From Luteitalea sp. (GTDB taxonomy: Bacteria > Acidobacteriota > Vicinamibacteria > Vicinamibacterales > Vicinamibacteraceae), in assembly GCA_009377495.1 (NCBI GenBank), contig WHTZ01000002.1, forward strand, positions 62,001-126,000: 64,000 bases of DNA, in the 5' to 3' direction. Numbering within the stretch: position 1 is the stretch's first letter; each line of letters opens with the position of its first letter. The translations under genes and the position numbers were made by a program. Below are positions 1 through 8,938 of the stretch, piece after piece. Under the pieces are notes generated by a model. The model was given only the letters and a program-made list of their open reading frames with translations. It was not told the DNA's origin and did no database searches.

Positions 1-591
1 CGCCTCGTCATCGGTATCGGCTGCAACGTGGAAGGGTGCGCCTATGGCAATGGCGACCTCGCTGAACGGTCGCGGCACCTGTGTGTGATCCCAACTGCGC
101 ATGGTCCAATGCCGCGCGGCTTCGATATGGAACGGCAGAATCGGGTTGCCGGTCGCCCTGGCGAGCCAGAGCGCGCCGGGCTGCGCGACGCGGGCCGGCC
201 CACGCGGACCGTCGATGGTAAACGCCGTGGGCCGCCCTTCCGCCATCAGGCGCTTGAGCTGCACGAGGGCGCGCACCGCGCCGCGCGAGCTAGAGCCCCG
301 CGCCGCTCCGTAACCGAAGCGCTGAATAATCCGCGCGATCCACTCGCCGTCGAAGTTTTCGCTCGTGATGACGACAATGCCGCGGTCACGAAAGAACAGC
401 GTCGCGGGCAGGATGCGGCCGTGCCAGAATGCCATGATCGGCTGGCAACCGCTGGCCAGCACTTGCCCATAGGCGCCCGCCCCATCGACGCGCCATCGAA
501 ATGTCCGCCCCAGCGCCCCAATCAGCGGCGCACCGACGCCCGCAATCGCTGCAACCTGCAGACGCTTCCACCGCGAGGTCTGCCAAGACAT
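1..591 (-). CDS. DUF374 lysophospholipid acyltransferase family protein (3' end outside window)
   Basis: The minus-strand frame opens with ATG at 591 and stays open to base 1, giving at least 197 residues; the C-terminus lies outside the window. The translation shows the DUF374 pattern: a short hydrophobic N-terminus, MAFWHGR near residue 53, a GYGAARGSSSRG segment and FTIDGPRGPARVAQPG, followed by GNPILPFHIEA. DUF374 belongs to the glycerolipid/lipid A acyltransferase superfamily. Here the acceptor histidine region is FWHGR rather than HX4D. A role in membrane lipid or lipid A acylation is inference from the family. A 7-bp-period repeat tract lies immediately upstream of the start. Confidence 0.8.
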   Translation of the reverse strand, partial: MSWQTSRWKRLQVAAIAGVGAPLIGALGRTFRWRVDGAGAYGQVLASGCQPIMAFWHGRILPATLFFRDRGIVVITSENFDGEWIARIIQRFGYGAARGSSSRGAVRALVQLKRLMAEGRPTAFTIDGPRGPARVAQPGALWLARATGNPILPFHIEAARHWTMRSWDHTQVPRPFSEVAIAIGAPFHVAADTDDEA

Positions 592-599
592 AAAGTAGG

Positions 600-713
600 G
601 CTCAGGGGACAGGGGTCAGGTCTCAGGGAACAGCGATCAGGTAGGGCGCGGTTGTAGCCGCGCCATCAGGATCGTCCGCAGTGGATGGCGCCCCTACTAA
701 AGGGGCGTCCTAC
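600..713. repeat. Heptad tract followed by paired REP-like palindromes
   Basis: From 600 to 641 the sequence advances in exact 7-bp steps with consensus NNNCAGG (GCTCAGG, GGACAGG and so on; five of six units end CAGG). It runs directly into a REP-type palindrome at 642-664 (GGCGCGG loop CCGCGCC) and a second at 687-713 (GGCGCCCC loop GGGGCGTCC). The two palindromes face each other with TAGGGCGC and GCGTCCTAC at the outer ends. It lies between the DUF374 start and etfD. Confidence 0.75.
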
Positions 714-721
714 ATGAACGA

Positions 722-748
722 GAGAAAAGGAACCGGGTACCTTTTCTC
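722..748. repeat. Palindrome GAGAAAAGG...CCTTTTCTC
   Basis: A perfect 9-bp stem with a 9-nt centre containing CCGGGTA. A near-identical copy lies at 43479-43502. It sits downstream of etfD (minus strand) and could terminate transcription, but two copies at unrelated loci suggest a dispersed palindromic element. Confidence 0.6.
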
Positions 749-759
749 CCTTGAGCCTC

Positions 760-2592
760 CTAGCCCCCGGCCCCTCGCCCCTCGCCCCTGAGTTTGTCGT
801 TCACGTAGCTGATCAGATCGACCATCTCGGTCGACGACTGGGTGCTGGCCTGCGCGCCCTTCAACATGATCGAGCAGAATGGACACGCCGTCACCACCCT
901 ACGCGCACCGGTCGCTTGAAGCTGGTCGAGCCGCTCCTGGCTGATGCGCTTGCCCGACTCGTGCTCCTCGAACAGCAGCCCGCCCCCGGCGCCGCAGCAA
1001 AATGGGTTGTCGCGGTTGCGCACTGGCTCCTTCACCTCGGCACCCACCCGATGCAGCAGTGCACGCGGCTCCGCCGTGTGGCCCGCGTACCGTCCCAAGT
1101 AGCACGGGTCGTGGAACGTGACCTCGTCATCCTTTGCGAGGTGGACGTGGCTCGTCAGCTCCGACACGAGCACGGCGGAATGCACAACCTCGGCGTCAAG
1201 GCCAAACCGTCGGTAGTCTTGCCCAAGCGTCTTGAGGCAGTGTGGACAGGAGGTCACGATCTTCTTGGCTCCAGCCTGCCGAAGCTCCTCGGCATTCTGG
1301 GTCGCCAGCTCTTGGAAGATGTACTCGTTGCCGGTGCGCTTCGCTGGGTCCCCGTTACAGCGCTCCTTGGCAAGCACACCAAAGCGAACCCCGTTCGCGT
1401 GCAGGATCTCGAACAGCGCGCGTAAGGATTTCTGGTAGTCGGCTTCGAACGCGCCGGCGCAGCCGAGCCAGACGAGATAGCTGTGCCGCGAGGCATCGAA
1501 CGTCTCGACACCGGCCGACGCGATAAACTTGTCGCGCTGATCGTAGGTCAGGCCCCAAATGTTGCCGCGCCGCTCCAGGTTATTGAAGACCGGACCCAGA
1601 TAGTCTGGCGCCTCACCGTTCGAGACCAGCCCCCGGCGTGAGCCGATGATCAGCGGCACGTGCTCGATACCCACCGGACATTGGTTCTCGCAGGCGCCGC
1701 ACGTCGTGCATTGCCACAGCACTCCGTCGTCGAACACGTCCACCAGCTTCGCGTCGAGCTGGCCCCCGAGCATGGCACGCTGGGCGTCGAGAATCAGCTT
1801 CTTGGGATTGAGCAGCTTGCCGGTCGCAAACGCGGGACAGGCCTCTTGACAACGGCCGCACTCGACGCACGTGAACGCGTCGAGTCGCTGCTTGGCGGGC
1901 AAGTCCGCAACCGTTTCGAACCCCACCTCCTCTCGCTCGAAGTCCAGGTTCGGCACATCGCCCAGCACGGGCGACTTCAGAAACACCGTGACCGGCGAGA
2001 GGACGAGATGCAAGTGCTTCGAGTCTGGAATGAGCACCAGGAACGCGAGAATCACCAGCATGTGCACCCACCAGTTCACCCGTTCCGCGCCGCCCTCCAG
2101 CCGCAGATCCAGCAGGAAGGTGACCATCAACGTCGCGATGAGAACGCCGATGAGGATCGACTCCTTCGAGACGGTCTGCCCGAGTGCGGGCGGGCGGAAG
2201 AGGCCCCGTCGGACGAGCAGGAAGAGGATGCCGGCCAGCACCGCCACGGCAAACGGCGCGAGCGCGACGCGATAGCTGCGGAACCAGTGGGTCTCGGTCA
2301 GATCGAGCAGGCCGAGACCTCGCAGCGATTCGACGGCTGTGAAGCCGGCAAAGGCGACGAAGCCCCAGAACACCAAGAGGTGAGCCGAGCCGACCCAGGG
2401 TTTCGCGCGAATCACCCGCGCCTGAAAGACCACGTCGACGAGGAACTGCCGGAAGCGCTCAGGGAACCGGTCCCACCGGAGGTTCTGCGCGCCAGCGGCC
2501 ACGAGCCGGAGCCGCGTGGCCATTTGCACACTGAAGAGTGCAAGGGCAACGACGACGAGGAGGCGAAAGGTCCAGACTTCGAGCGCTGACAT
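760..2592 (-). CDS. etfD: EtfD-type ETF:quinone oxidoreductase (membrane Fe-S protein)
   Basis: A 610-residue membrane-bound Fe-S oxidoreductase. About five hydrophobic segments occupy residues 5-195 (nitrate reductase gamma/HdrE-like). Two [4Fe-4S] ferredoxin motifs follow (C242, C245, C248, C252 and C295, C298, C301, C305), then two cysteine-rich CCG domains (CNGDPAKR near 412, FCCGAGGG near 545). This architecture, directly downstream of etfB and etfA, matches EtfD/EMR, which passes electrons from reduced ETF to menaquinone. Work on mycobacterial EtfD establishes that role; its assignment here is inference from architecture and context. The last residues (RGEGRGAGG) and the stop codon are encoded by a G-rich heptad repeat, so the C-terminal tail is probably not conserved. 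Confidence 0.85.
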   Translation of the reverse strand: MSALEVWTFRLLVVVALALFSVQMATRLRLVAAGAQNLRWDRFPERFRQFLVDVVFQARVIRAKPWVGSAHLLVFWGFVAFAGFTAVESLRGLGLLDLTETHWFRSYRVALAPFAVAVLAGILFLLVRRGLFRPPALGQTVSKESILIGVLIATLMVTFLLDLRLEGGAERVNWWVHMLVILAFLVLIPDSKHLHLVLSPVTVFLKSPVLGDVPNLDFEREEVGFETVADLPAKQRLDAFTCVECGRCQEACPAFATGKLLNPKKLILDAQRAMLGGQLDAKLVDVFDDGVLWQCTTCGACENQCPVGIEHVPLIIGSRRGLVSNGEAPDYLGPVFNNLERRGNIWGLTYDQRDKFIASAGVETFDASRHSYLVWLGCAGAFEADYQKSLRALFEILHANGVRFGVLAKERCNGDPAKRTGNEYIFQELATQNAEELRQAGAKKIVTSCPHCLKTLGQDYRRFGLDAEVVHSAVLVSELTSHVHLAKDDEVTFHDPCYLGRYAGHTAEPRALLHRVGAEVKEPVRNRDNPFCCGAGGGLLFEEHESGKRISQERLDQLQATGARRVVTACPFCSIMLKGAQASTQSSTEMVDLISYVNDKLRGEGRGAGG

Positions 2593-2625
2593 TCGAAGTG
2601 ATTCCGGCGACTCAGCTCTCGGTAT

Positions 2626-3591
2626 TCAGCTCTGGGAATTCAGTTCGGCAATGATTGCTGGAACAACGTCGAAGAGATCGGCGGCAATCGCGTAGTCGGC
2701 AAGCTCGAAAATGGGCGCTTCCGGATCCTTGTTGATCGCCACAATCATCCGCGACCCCTTCATGCCGACCACGTGTTGAATGGCACCGGAGATGCCGAGC
2801 GCCAGGTACAGCTTCGGCGCGACCGTCTGTCCCGAGCTGCCAATCTGCCGATCCATTGGCAACCATCCCGCATCGCAAATGGGTCGCGACGCCGCGAGCT
2901 CGGCAGACAGTGCGTCTGCGAGCTGCTGCGCCAGCACGACGTGCTCCGGTCCCTTGATGCCGCGCCCAATCGAGACGATGCAATCGGCCTGCGTGAGATC
3001 GACTGCTTGCTTCGCTTCCTTGAACGGCTCCTCCGGCCGCTGCCGAATCGCTGCGGAGTCGATGCTCACGGCCACGGGCCGGACGGGCACGGCCGATGCA
3101 CCGCGCTGCACCTGGTCAGCGCGGAACGACCCGAGCTGCAGGCTGACGAAGTGTGGCGCGGGGCCGTCCACCAGCACGTCGGCCGCAAGCTTGGCTTGAA
3201 ACATGGGCCGCACGAACCGCCAGGCATTGTCCTGGCGCCTCAAGCCAACGCAGTCTGCAACGAGCGGGCGGTCGAGTCGAGCCGCAAGCTTCGGCACGAA
3301 GTCCCGGGCCTGATACGTGTGCGCCACGAGGACGAGTGTGGCCGCCTCCGCCTGCACCACCGCTGCGATGGCGGCCGTGTACCCATCCGCCGTGTAGGTC
3401 GCAAGCGCGGCATCCTCGACGAGCAGCACCTCGTCGACGCTGGCCGTGGCGAGCTCGCTGGCGACGCCACGGCAGTCGTGACCCACGACCACCACCTTGA
3501 CGGGCTCGCCGGTCTGCTGCGCGGCCGCTACGACCTCCCACGTCGCACGGTTGACCTCACCGCGGCCGTGCTCGGCAATCACAAGAATCAT
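2626..3591 (-). CDS. etfA: Electron transfer flavoprotein alpha subunit
   Basis: 321 residues. The N-terminal half is the ETF alpha/beta domain (MILVIAEHGRGEVNRA). The C-terminal FAD-binding domain has the hallmark GSSGQTVAPKLYLALGISGA, then QHVVGMKGS and INKDPEAPIFELADY. With EtfB it forms the soluble heterodimer that takes electrons from acyl-CoA dehydrogenases. It starts 25 nt after the etfB stop and is followed by etfD. The stop region (encoding ELNSQS) lies in a 14-bp (2x7) periodic stretch at about 2609-2650, so the repeat supplies the stop codon here too. Confidence 0.95.
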   Translation of the reverse strand: MILVIAEHGRGEVNRATWEVVAAAQQTGEPVKVVVVGHDCRGVASELATASVDEVLLVEDAALATYTADGYTAAIAAVVQAEAATLVLVAHTYQARDFVPKLAARLDRPLVADCVGLRRQDNAWRFVRPMFQAKLAADVLVDGPAPHFVSLQLGSFRADQVQRGASAVPVRPVAVSIDSAAIRQRPEEPFKEAKQAVDLTQADCIVSIGRGIKGPEHVVLAQQLADALSAELAASRPICDAGWLPMDRQIGSSGQTVAPKLYLALGISGAIQHVVGMKGSRMIVAINKDPEAPIFELADYAIAADLFDVVPAIIAELNSQS

Positions 3592-3616
3592 GACGCTCTC
3601 AGTCCCCGTTTCCGTT

Positions 3617-4372
3617 CTAAATCACGCGTGCCTCGCGCAGCGCCTGCACCAGCTCTTTGGCGATCTCTGCGGCCGACCCTTCGAGCACACGCGTTTGCTT
3701 GCTCTTTTCCGGCACGTACAGGCGCGCGATCCGCTGCTCCGAGGCACGCCCCTCCGCGCGCACGGCGCGGATCTCCTTCTTCTTCGCCGCCATGATGCCC
3801 TTGAGCGTGGCGTAGCGGAGCTGATTGATGCCGCTCTGAATCGTGAGGAGCGTCGGCAGTGGCAACGTCACCCACTGGAACCAACCGCCCTCGAGCTCGC
3901 GTTTCACGCGGACCTGGCCGTCCGCCAGTGACACATCCATGATGATGGTGGCATGGGGCATGCCGAGCCGTTCGGCCATGACGACGCCAACTTGGCCGAA
4001 GCCTTGGTCGTCGGATTGGAGCCCGGTGAGGATGAGATCGACCCCTTCCGGGCGAATCGCTTCCGCGAGCGCGGCCGCCACGACGAACGCATCACCTTCG
4101 ACCAACGCGTCATCGCCTACGTGGATTGCACGATCCGCGCCGCGCGCGAGCGCCTCGCGCAGGACCTGCGTGACGCGCGCAGGTCCGGCGGACACCGCAA
4201 TCACCTCCCCGCCGTGCTGTTCCTTGAGTCGGAGCGCCTCCTCGAGCGCATACTGATCCGGCTCGTTGATCTCGAACTGGGCGTCCGCATCGCGCACCCA
4301 CGTACCCTGGTCATTGACCCGGATCGTGGCCTCACGGGAGAGGACCTGCTTCACGCACACCGCAATCTTCAT
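3617..4372 (-). CDS. etfB: Electron transfer flavoprotein beta subunit
   Basis: 251 residues from ATG 4372 (MKIAVCVKQVLS), the standard ETF-beta start; an in-frame extension to 4450 overlaps fabF and is rejected. It carries the AMP-binding beta fold, with DLILTGLQSDDQGFGQVG and the C-terminal AAKKKEIRAV adaptor-like segment. It begins 7 nt after the fabF stop, so it is almost certainly cotranscribed with the fatty-acid genes. This links fatty-acid metabolism to the etfBAD respiratory module. Confidence 0.95.
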   Translation of the reverse strand: MKIAVCVKQVLSREATIRVNDQGTWVRDADAQFEINEPDQYALEEALRLKEQHGGEVIAVSAGPARVTQVLREALARGADRAIHVGDDALVEGDAFVVAAALAEAIRPEGVDLILTGLQSDDQGFGQVGVVMAERLGMPHATIIMDVSLADGQVRVKRELEGGWFQWVTLPLPTLLTIQSGINQLRYATLKGIMAAKKKEIRAVRAEGRASEQRIARLYVPEKSKQTRVLEGSAAEIAKELVQALREARVI

Positions 4373-4379
4373 GATTGGC

Positions 4380-5645
4380 TCAGGGCTCCGCGGTGCTGGC
4401 ACGCGACTGTTCGAAACGCTTGAACAGCAACGCCGCGTTCGTGCCACCAAAGCCGAACGAGTTCGACAACGCGTAGGTCACGTTCGCCGGACGTGCATGC
4501 CACGACACGTAGTCCAAGTCACAGTCCGCGTCCGGGTGATCGAGGTTGATGGTGGGCGGGACGCGCTGATGCTTCAAGGCGAGCGCCGTGATGCCAGCCT
4601 CGAGGCCACCCGCGGCGCCGAGCAGATGCCCATGCATCGACTTGGTGGACGAGATCGCCACGCGGTACGCGTGGTCGCCGAAGCAGCGCTTGATGGCCAA
4701 CGTCTCCAGGCGGTCGTTGTGCGGTGTCGACGTGCCGTGCGCATTGATGTAGTCGATGGCATCTGGGCTCACCGCCGCTTCAGCCAGGGCCTGATGCATG
4801 ACACGGACCGCGCCATCGCCGTCCTGAGACGGTGACGTGATGTGATAGGCGTCTCCAGACATACCATAGCCGACCAGCTCGCAATAGATCGTCGCACCGC
4901 GGCGTAGGGCCATGTCGAGCGACTCGATGATCACGACCCCGGCGCCTTCACCGATGATGAACCCGTCGCGGTCACGGTCGAAAGGCCGACTCGCGCGCGC
5001 GGGCTCGTCATTCCGCGTCGACAAGGCACGCATGGCCGCGAACCCGCCGACACCCATGGGCGTGATGGCGGCCTCCGAGCCGCCCGCGATCATCGCGTCA
5101 GCCGCGCCACGCTTGATCGCCTCGAACGCGTCACCGATGGCGTGCGCCGACGCAGAGCAGGCCGTGCACGTCGCGGAGTTCGGTCCCTTCGCGCCGAAGC
5201 GAATGGACACCTGCCCGGCCGCGAGATTGATGATGGCAGAGGGAATGAAGAACGGTGAGATTTTACGTGGGCCCGACTCTAGGTAGGCGCGGTGCTCGCG
5301 TTCAATCGTCCCGAACCCCCCAATGCCCGACGCAATGAACACACCGATGCGCGGCGCGAGGTTCGGCGTGACCACGAGCTTGGCATCATCCATCGCGAAC
5401 TGCGTCGCCGCAATCGCGTACTGGATGAAGACGTCCATCTTCTTGACATCCTTCTTTTCGACGAACTGTAGCGGGTCGAAGCCCGTCACTTCTCCGGCGA
5501 TCCGCGTGCTGAACTGCGACGCGTCGAAGCGCGTGATGGAGCGAATCCCGCTTCGTCCAGCACACAAGGCCTCCCAGTTGGCCTGGGTGCCGATGCCGAG
5601 GGACGAGACCAGCCCCACGCCTGTAATGACCACCCGCCTGCTCAA
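4380..5645 (-). CDS. fabF: 3-oxoacyl-[acyl-carrier-protein] synthase II
   Basis: KAS II elongating condensing enzyme. The Cys-His-His triad is visible: TACSASAHA near residue 163, NAHGTSTP near 305 and SMHGHLLGAAGG near 340. The chosen start is TTG 5645 (LSRRVVITGVG), preceded 4 nt upstream by GGAGG and matching the family N-terminus; it gives 421 residues. An upstream TTG at 5663 in the same frame has no ribosome binding site. It lies downstream of acpP in the fab cluster and 7 nt before etfB. Confidence 0.95.
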   Translation of the reverse strand: MSRRVVITGVGLVSSLGIGTQANWEALCAGRSGIRSITRFDASQFSTRIAGEVTGFDPLQFVEKKDVKKMDVFIQYAIAATQFAMDDAKLVVTPNLAPRIGVFIASGIGGFGTIEREHRAYLESGPRKISPFFIPSAIINLAAGQVSIRFGAKGPNSATCTACSASAHAIGDAFEAIKRGAADAMIAGGSEAAITPMGVGGFAAMRALSTRNDEPARASRPFDRDRDGFIIGEGAGVVIIESLDMALRRGATIYCELVGYGMSGDAYHITSPSQDGDGAVRVMHQALAEAAVSPDAIDYINAHGTSTPHNDRLETLAIKRCFGDHAYRVAISSTKSMHGHLLGAAGGLEAGITALALKHQRVPPTINLDHPDADCDLDYVSWHARPANVTYALSNSFGFGGTNAALLFKRFEQSRASTAEP

Positions 5646-5682
5646 AGCTCCTCCGCGCGTCAAGTGTCACGTGTCGAGTGCC

Positions 5683-5720
5683 CAAGTGACAGATGCGCAG
5701 CGCTCGGTACGCGTCACTTG
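5683..5720. repeat. Inverted repeat CAAGTGAC...GTCACTTG between acpP and fabF
   Basis: An 8-bp perfect inverted repeat inside a stretch (about 5660-5734) with loose 7-bp spacing of AAGTGNC-like units. It occupies most of the acpP-fabF gap, and the fabF ribosome binding site lies just downstream. Confidence 0.45.
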
Positions 5721-5734
5721 ATGCTCGACCCTCG

Positions 5735-5986
5735 TCACTTCTTTTCTTTTTCCTTGACGTGGCCTTCGATATACTCAATCGCCTCCTTGACGCGGGTGAT
5801 CTTCTCTGCGTCATCGTCGGGAATCTCGATCCCGAACTCCTCTTCGAACGCCATCACGAGCTCCACCGTGTCCAGAGAGTCGGCACCGAGATCGTCCACA
5901 AACGATGCGTCCGGGGTCACCTCTTCTTCGTCGGCGCCAAGCTGCTCGACGATGATCGCTTTTACGCGTTCTGAGACAGAAGACAT
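5735..5986 (-). CDS. acpP: Acyl carrier protein
   Basis: 83-residue acidic protein with the phosphopantetheine attachment site [10 protein letters not shown] at Ser37. The start ATG 5986 ([10 protein letters not shown]) has a strong AGGAGG ribosome binding site that overlaps the fabG stop codon, 10 nt upstream; an in-frame extension to 6013 is rejected. The C-terminus ends in a lysine/glutamate-rich KEKEKK tail. It carries growing acyl chains for FabD, FabF, FabG and PlsX, all encoded beside it. Confidence 0.97.
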   Translation of the reverse strand: MSSVSERVKAIIVEQLGADEEEVTPDASFVDDLGADSLDTVELVMAFEEEFGIEIPDDDAEKITRVKEAIEYIEGHVKEKEKK

Positions 5987-5996
5987 CCGCTTCCTC

Positions 5997-6740
5997 CTAC
6001 ATGTACATGCCACCGTTGACGGCCAGCACCTGTCCCGTGATGTAGGCTGCAGCGTCTGACGCGAGAAAACAGACCGCCGCTGCCACCTCTTCCGGCGTGC
6101 CGAGCCGGCCGAGCGGGATCTGTGCCGCCCAGTCGCTCTGTGTGCCCGCGCTGATCGCCCGCGTCATGTCCGTGTCGATCAGCCCGGGCGCCACCACGTT
6201 CACCGTGATGTTGCGTGACGCGAGCTCGCGCGCCAGCGCCTTTGAAAACCCCATGAGCCCTGCTTTGGTCGCGGCGTAGTTCGCCTGTCCCGCATTACCA
6301 CTCTGGCCCACAACCGAGCTGATGGACACAATACGCCCAGCTCGCTGCTTGATCATGGGCTTCAGCACGGCTTGACTACACATGAACGCCGCGGTGAGAT
6401 TCGTGGTCAGGACCGCGTCCCAGTCTTCCCGCTTCATGCGGAGCAGGAGCTGGTCGCGTGCAATGCCGGCATTGTTGACGAGCACATCCACGCGACCGAA
6501 CGTCGCCAGGGCTCGATCCACCAGCGCCCGTACGGCCGCATCGTCGGTCACATCCGTGCCCACGGCGAGGGCGCGGCCGCCCGCGCGCGTGATCTCGTCG
6601 ACGACCGTCGCGGCATGATCGCTGCGCGCCGCGGCGACGACGGCGCCGCCCGCGCGCGCGAGCGTCAGCGCCGTCGCTCGACCGATGCCGCGCGAGGCGC
6701 CCGTCACGATGGCCACCTTTCCCGAGAAATCGAGCGTCAC
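5997..6740 (-). CDS. fabG: 3-oxoacyl-[acyl-carrier-protein] reductase
   Basis: 247-residue short-chain dehydrogenase. It has the NADPH motif TGASRGIG at residues 13-20, NNAGIA at 89-94, and a catalytic Asn114/Ser/Tyr155/Lys159 set (YAATK). The GTG start at 6740 lies at the foot of a long inverted repeat that includes its ribosome-binding region. It reduces beta-ketoacyl-ACP in fatty acid elongation. It sits between fabD and acpP and ends in VNGGMYM, typical of FabG. Confidence 0.96.
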   Translation of the reverse strand: MTLDFSGKVAIVTGASRGIGRATALTLARAGGAVVAAARSDHAATVVDEITRAGGRALAVGTDVTDDAAVRALVDRALATFGRVDVLVNNAGIARDQLLLRMKREDWDAVLTTNLTAAFMCSQAVLKPMIKQRAGRIVSISSVVGQSGNAGQANYAATKAGLMGFSKALARELASRNITVNVVAPGLIDTDMTRAISAGTQSDWAAQIPLGRLGTPEEVAAAVCFLASDAAAYITGQVLAVNGGMYM

Positions 6741-6810
6741 GAGTAACGAAGCTCCGTCTCACACTGTCTAGCAACGACGACACGCCGTAACGGCGGAGCT
6801 TCGTTACTCG
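6740..6810. promoter_or_regulatory. 17-bp perfect inverted repeat bridging fabD stop and fabG start
   Basis: CGAGTAACGAAGCTCCG at 6740-6756 is exactly inverted at 6794-6810, with a 37-nt loop. On the mRNA one arm begins in the last codons and stop of fabD, and the other ends on the fabG GTG and covers its weak ribosome binding site. It could act as an attenuator, a processing site or a translational switch. The function is inferred; the repeat itself is certain. Confidence 0.65.
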
Positions 6811-7751
6811 GCTAGTGTGGGGCCCGCGAACAGCGCTTCGAGCGCTGGCCAGCCGGCCGGCTCGCCGAAGCTCAACGTGCGGGCGTCACCGTCGATCTTC
6901 CTCACGAGGCCGCAGAGAACGCTCCCCGGACCTATCTCAACATACGTGCGGACGCCCTCTGATGCAAGGCGTCGTATCACCGCTTCCCAGCGCACCGTGC
7001 GCGACACCTGATGGACCAGCGCATCGATGGCGGCGGCCGCGTCACGCTTGATCGCCGCATCGACGTTCGCGACGACCGGAATCGCTGGGTCGCGCGCTGT
7101 GAGGGCTCGCAGCACCGGCCCGAGCCGCTCTTCGGCCGGCTGCATCAACGCGCAGTGAAACGGTGCGCTCACGTTGAGTGGCATCACCCGCTTCGCACCG
7201 AGCGCCCGCGCACGCTCACCAGCACGTGCCACCGCCTGCGTATGGCCGGCAATCACCACCTGCCCGGGCGAGTTCACGTTCGCCGGGCTCACGACCTCAC
7301 CGCCCGTCGCTGCCTCGCTGCACGCCTGTGCCACGAGATCGGCATCAAGGCCTAGAATCGCGGCCATGGCACCGACGCCCACGGGCACCGCCTCTTGCAT
7401 GAAGTGCCCGCGCAGGCGCACGGTGCGGCACGCGTCCGCGAAGGATAGCGTACCTGCGGCCACGTGCGCTGAGTACTCGCCCAAACTGTGGCCCGCCATG
7501 AAATGCGGGCGGAAGCCACGCGACGCCAGCAACCGGTCCGCGGCCACGCTGACCGTGAGGATGGCCGGCTGCGTGTTCTCGGTGAGCGTCAGCTCCTCGG
7601 GCGGACCCTCGAAACAGAGTCGCGAGAGCGGCGCGCCCACCGCCGCGTCCGCCTCCGCAAACAGGGCGCGACACTCCGGAAACGTCTCCGCGAGGGCTTT
7701 GCCCATGCCAACGAACTGCGAGCCTTGCCCCGGAAAGAGGAACGCGATCAT
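6804..7751 (-). CDS. fabD: Malonyl-CoA:ACP transacylase
   Basis: 315 residues. The N-terminus FLFPGQGSQ, the nucleophile elbow GHSLGEYSAH (Ser89), VNSPGQVVIAG, and the catalytic His in SAPFHCALM near 200 are all present. It loads malonyl onto ACP. The ATG at 7751 follows short 7-bp repeats. The stop TAA lies inside the inverted repeat shared with fabG. Confidence 0.96.
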   Translation of the reverse strand: MIAFLFPGQGSQFVGMGKALAETFPECRALFAEADAAVGAPLSRLCFEGPPEELTLTENTQPAILTVSVAADRLLASRGFRPHFMAGHSLGEYSAHVAAGTLSFADACRTVRLRGHFMQEAVPVGVGAMAAILGLDADLVAQACSEAATGGEVVSPANVNSPGQVVIAGHTQAVARAGERARALGAKRVMPLNVSAPFHCALMQPAEERLGPVLRALTARDPAIPVVANVDAAIKRDAAAAIDALVHQVSRTVRWEAVIRRLASEGVRTYVEIGPGSVLCGLVRKIDGDARTLSFGEPAGWPALEALFAGPTLAE

Positions 7752-7753
7752 GA

Positions 7754-7781
7754 ATGCTCAATGCCCAATGCCCAATGCCCA
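7754..7781. repeat. Four 7-bp direct repeats (ATGCCCA type)
   Basis: ATGCTCA followed by three exact ATGCCCA units fills the plsX-fabD gap. It is one of the 7-bp-period tracts of the window, with its own heptamer sequence. Confidence 0.8.
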
Positions 7782-7789
7782 AAACGCAT

Positions 7790-8791
7790 CTAGGACGACA
7801 CTGGCGCGCCCGCGATCTCGCGCGCCAGGAGTGTCACGAAATTCGCCTCGTCGAGGCGCTCGGCGAGCCGGATGGCAGTCTGCACCGCGCGCGGTGACGA
7901 CCGGCCGTGACCGACAAGCGCGAGACCTGCCACGCCGACGAGCGGGGCAGCGCCATATTCAGACGGATCCATCCGCCGCCAGAGACGGTCGAACGCAGGT
8001 CGCGACAAGGCAGCGCCCACGCGCCCTGCCGTGGACTGCGCGAGCTCGCGATCGAGCAGCGTCCGCGCGGCTTCCGCAAGGCCCTCGCTGACCTTCAACG
8101 CAATGTTGCCCGTGAACCCCTCGCACACAATCACGTCCGCCCGCCCACTGAAGATGTCATGCGCCTCGATGTTGCCGACGAAAGGTAAGGCGCCCGCCTT
8201 GAGCCGCTGGTGCGTCTCTCGCGTGAGATCATTCCCTTTGCCCTCCTCCTCGCCAATCGAGAGGAGACCGATGCGCGGGCGCGCAATATCGAATGCGACG
8301 GTCGCGTACACGCTCGCCATTACCGCAAACTGCACCAGATGTGTCGGTCGACACCGAACGTTGGCACCAGCATCGACGAGCACGGCCATGCCCGTCAGCG
8401 TGGGCAACGCGGCGGCAAGGGCGGATCGTTCCACGCCAGGCAACAGACCCAACGCCGAGTGCGTCGTCATCACGGCCGCGCCGGTGTGCCCCGCGGTCAA
8501 CACGGCCGCTGCGTCGCCGCGCGCTACCGCATCGACTGCCAACCGAATCGACGTAAGTCTCTGCCGGCGAGCGATGGTCGTCCCGCCCTCGTCCATCCCC
8601 ACGGCCTCGGGCGCGTCCACGACCTCGATGTCGAGCCCGGCGACGTCGAGGCGCGCCAGCTCGCGGCCGATCGCCGCGCGACAGCCGACGAGCAGCACCT
8701 GGCTACCCGATTCGCGCGCCGCCGCGACAGCACCCTGGACGGGGCTGCCAGGAGCGAAATCGCCCCCCATCGCGTCGATGGCAATTCGCAT
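7790..8791 (-). CDS. plsX: Phosphate acyltransferase PlsX
   Basis: 333 residues starting MRIAIDAMGGDFAP, the PlsX signature. GLLSIGEEEGKGND and VCEGFTGNIALKVSEG are also present. It makes acyl-phosphate from acyl-ACP for PlsY in phospholipid synthesis. The order rpmF-plsX-fabD-fabG-acpP-fabF is the classic bacterial arrangement, so cotranscription is likely. Confidence 0.96.
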   Translation of the reverse strand: MRIAIDAMGGDFAPGSPVQGAVAAARESGSQVLLVGCRAAIGRELARLDVAGLDIEVVDAPEAVGMDEGGTTIARRQRLTSIRLAVDAVARGDAAAVLTAGHTGAAVMTTHSALGLLPGVERSALAAALPTLTGMAVLVDAGANVRCRPTHLVQFAVMASVYATVAFDIARPRIGLLSIGEEEGKGNDLTRETHQRLKAGALPFVGNIEAHDIFSGRADVIVCEGFTGNIALKVSEGLAEAARTLLDRELAQSTAGRVGAALSRPAFDRLWRRMDPSEYGAAPLVGVAGLALVGHGRSSPRAVQTAIRLAERLDEANFVTLLAREIAGAPVSS

Positions 8792-8819
8792 GGGTCAGGG
8801 TTCACGGGGTTGACACGGA

Positions 8820-8932
8820 AGGTGCGAGGGGCGAGGGGCGAGGGCTGTCTCAGGTTGCAGGGAGCGAGCGCTGACACCTAGAGCCTGAGACAGCCCTCGG
8901 CCCTCGCCCCTCGCACCTTGCACCTTGTCCCC
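8820..8932. repeat. Heptad inverted repeat with GGGCTGTCTCAGG core
   Basis: The left arm runs AGGTGCG, AGGGGCG (twice), AGGGCTG, TCTCAGG in exact 7-bp register (8820-8854). The right arm, from CCTGAGA at 8884, is its reverse complement in register to 8932. It fills the gap between the rpmF stop (8939) and the plsX start (8791). On RNA it would form a very long hairpin. Confidence 0.9.
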
Positions 8933-8938
8933 CCGCAG

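Noticed and set aside
28-657. Plus-strand 209-codon open frame at the left edge
   Set aside because: It is antisense to the DUF374 acyltransferase, which has clear family motifs on the minus strand. The plus-strand product is Arg/Pro-rich with no recognisable domain.
1660-2589. Plus-strand 309-codon open frame within etfD
   Set aside because: Mirror frame of a well-supported gene; composition is Arg/Glu/His-rich and without family motifs. The same reasoning applies to long antisense frames at 2773-3795, 22968-24170 and 28781-30085.
8820-8932. CRISPR-like array
   Set aside because: The units are 7 bp, contiguous and without spacers; they form inverted arms rather than direct repeats separated by unique sequence.
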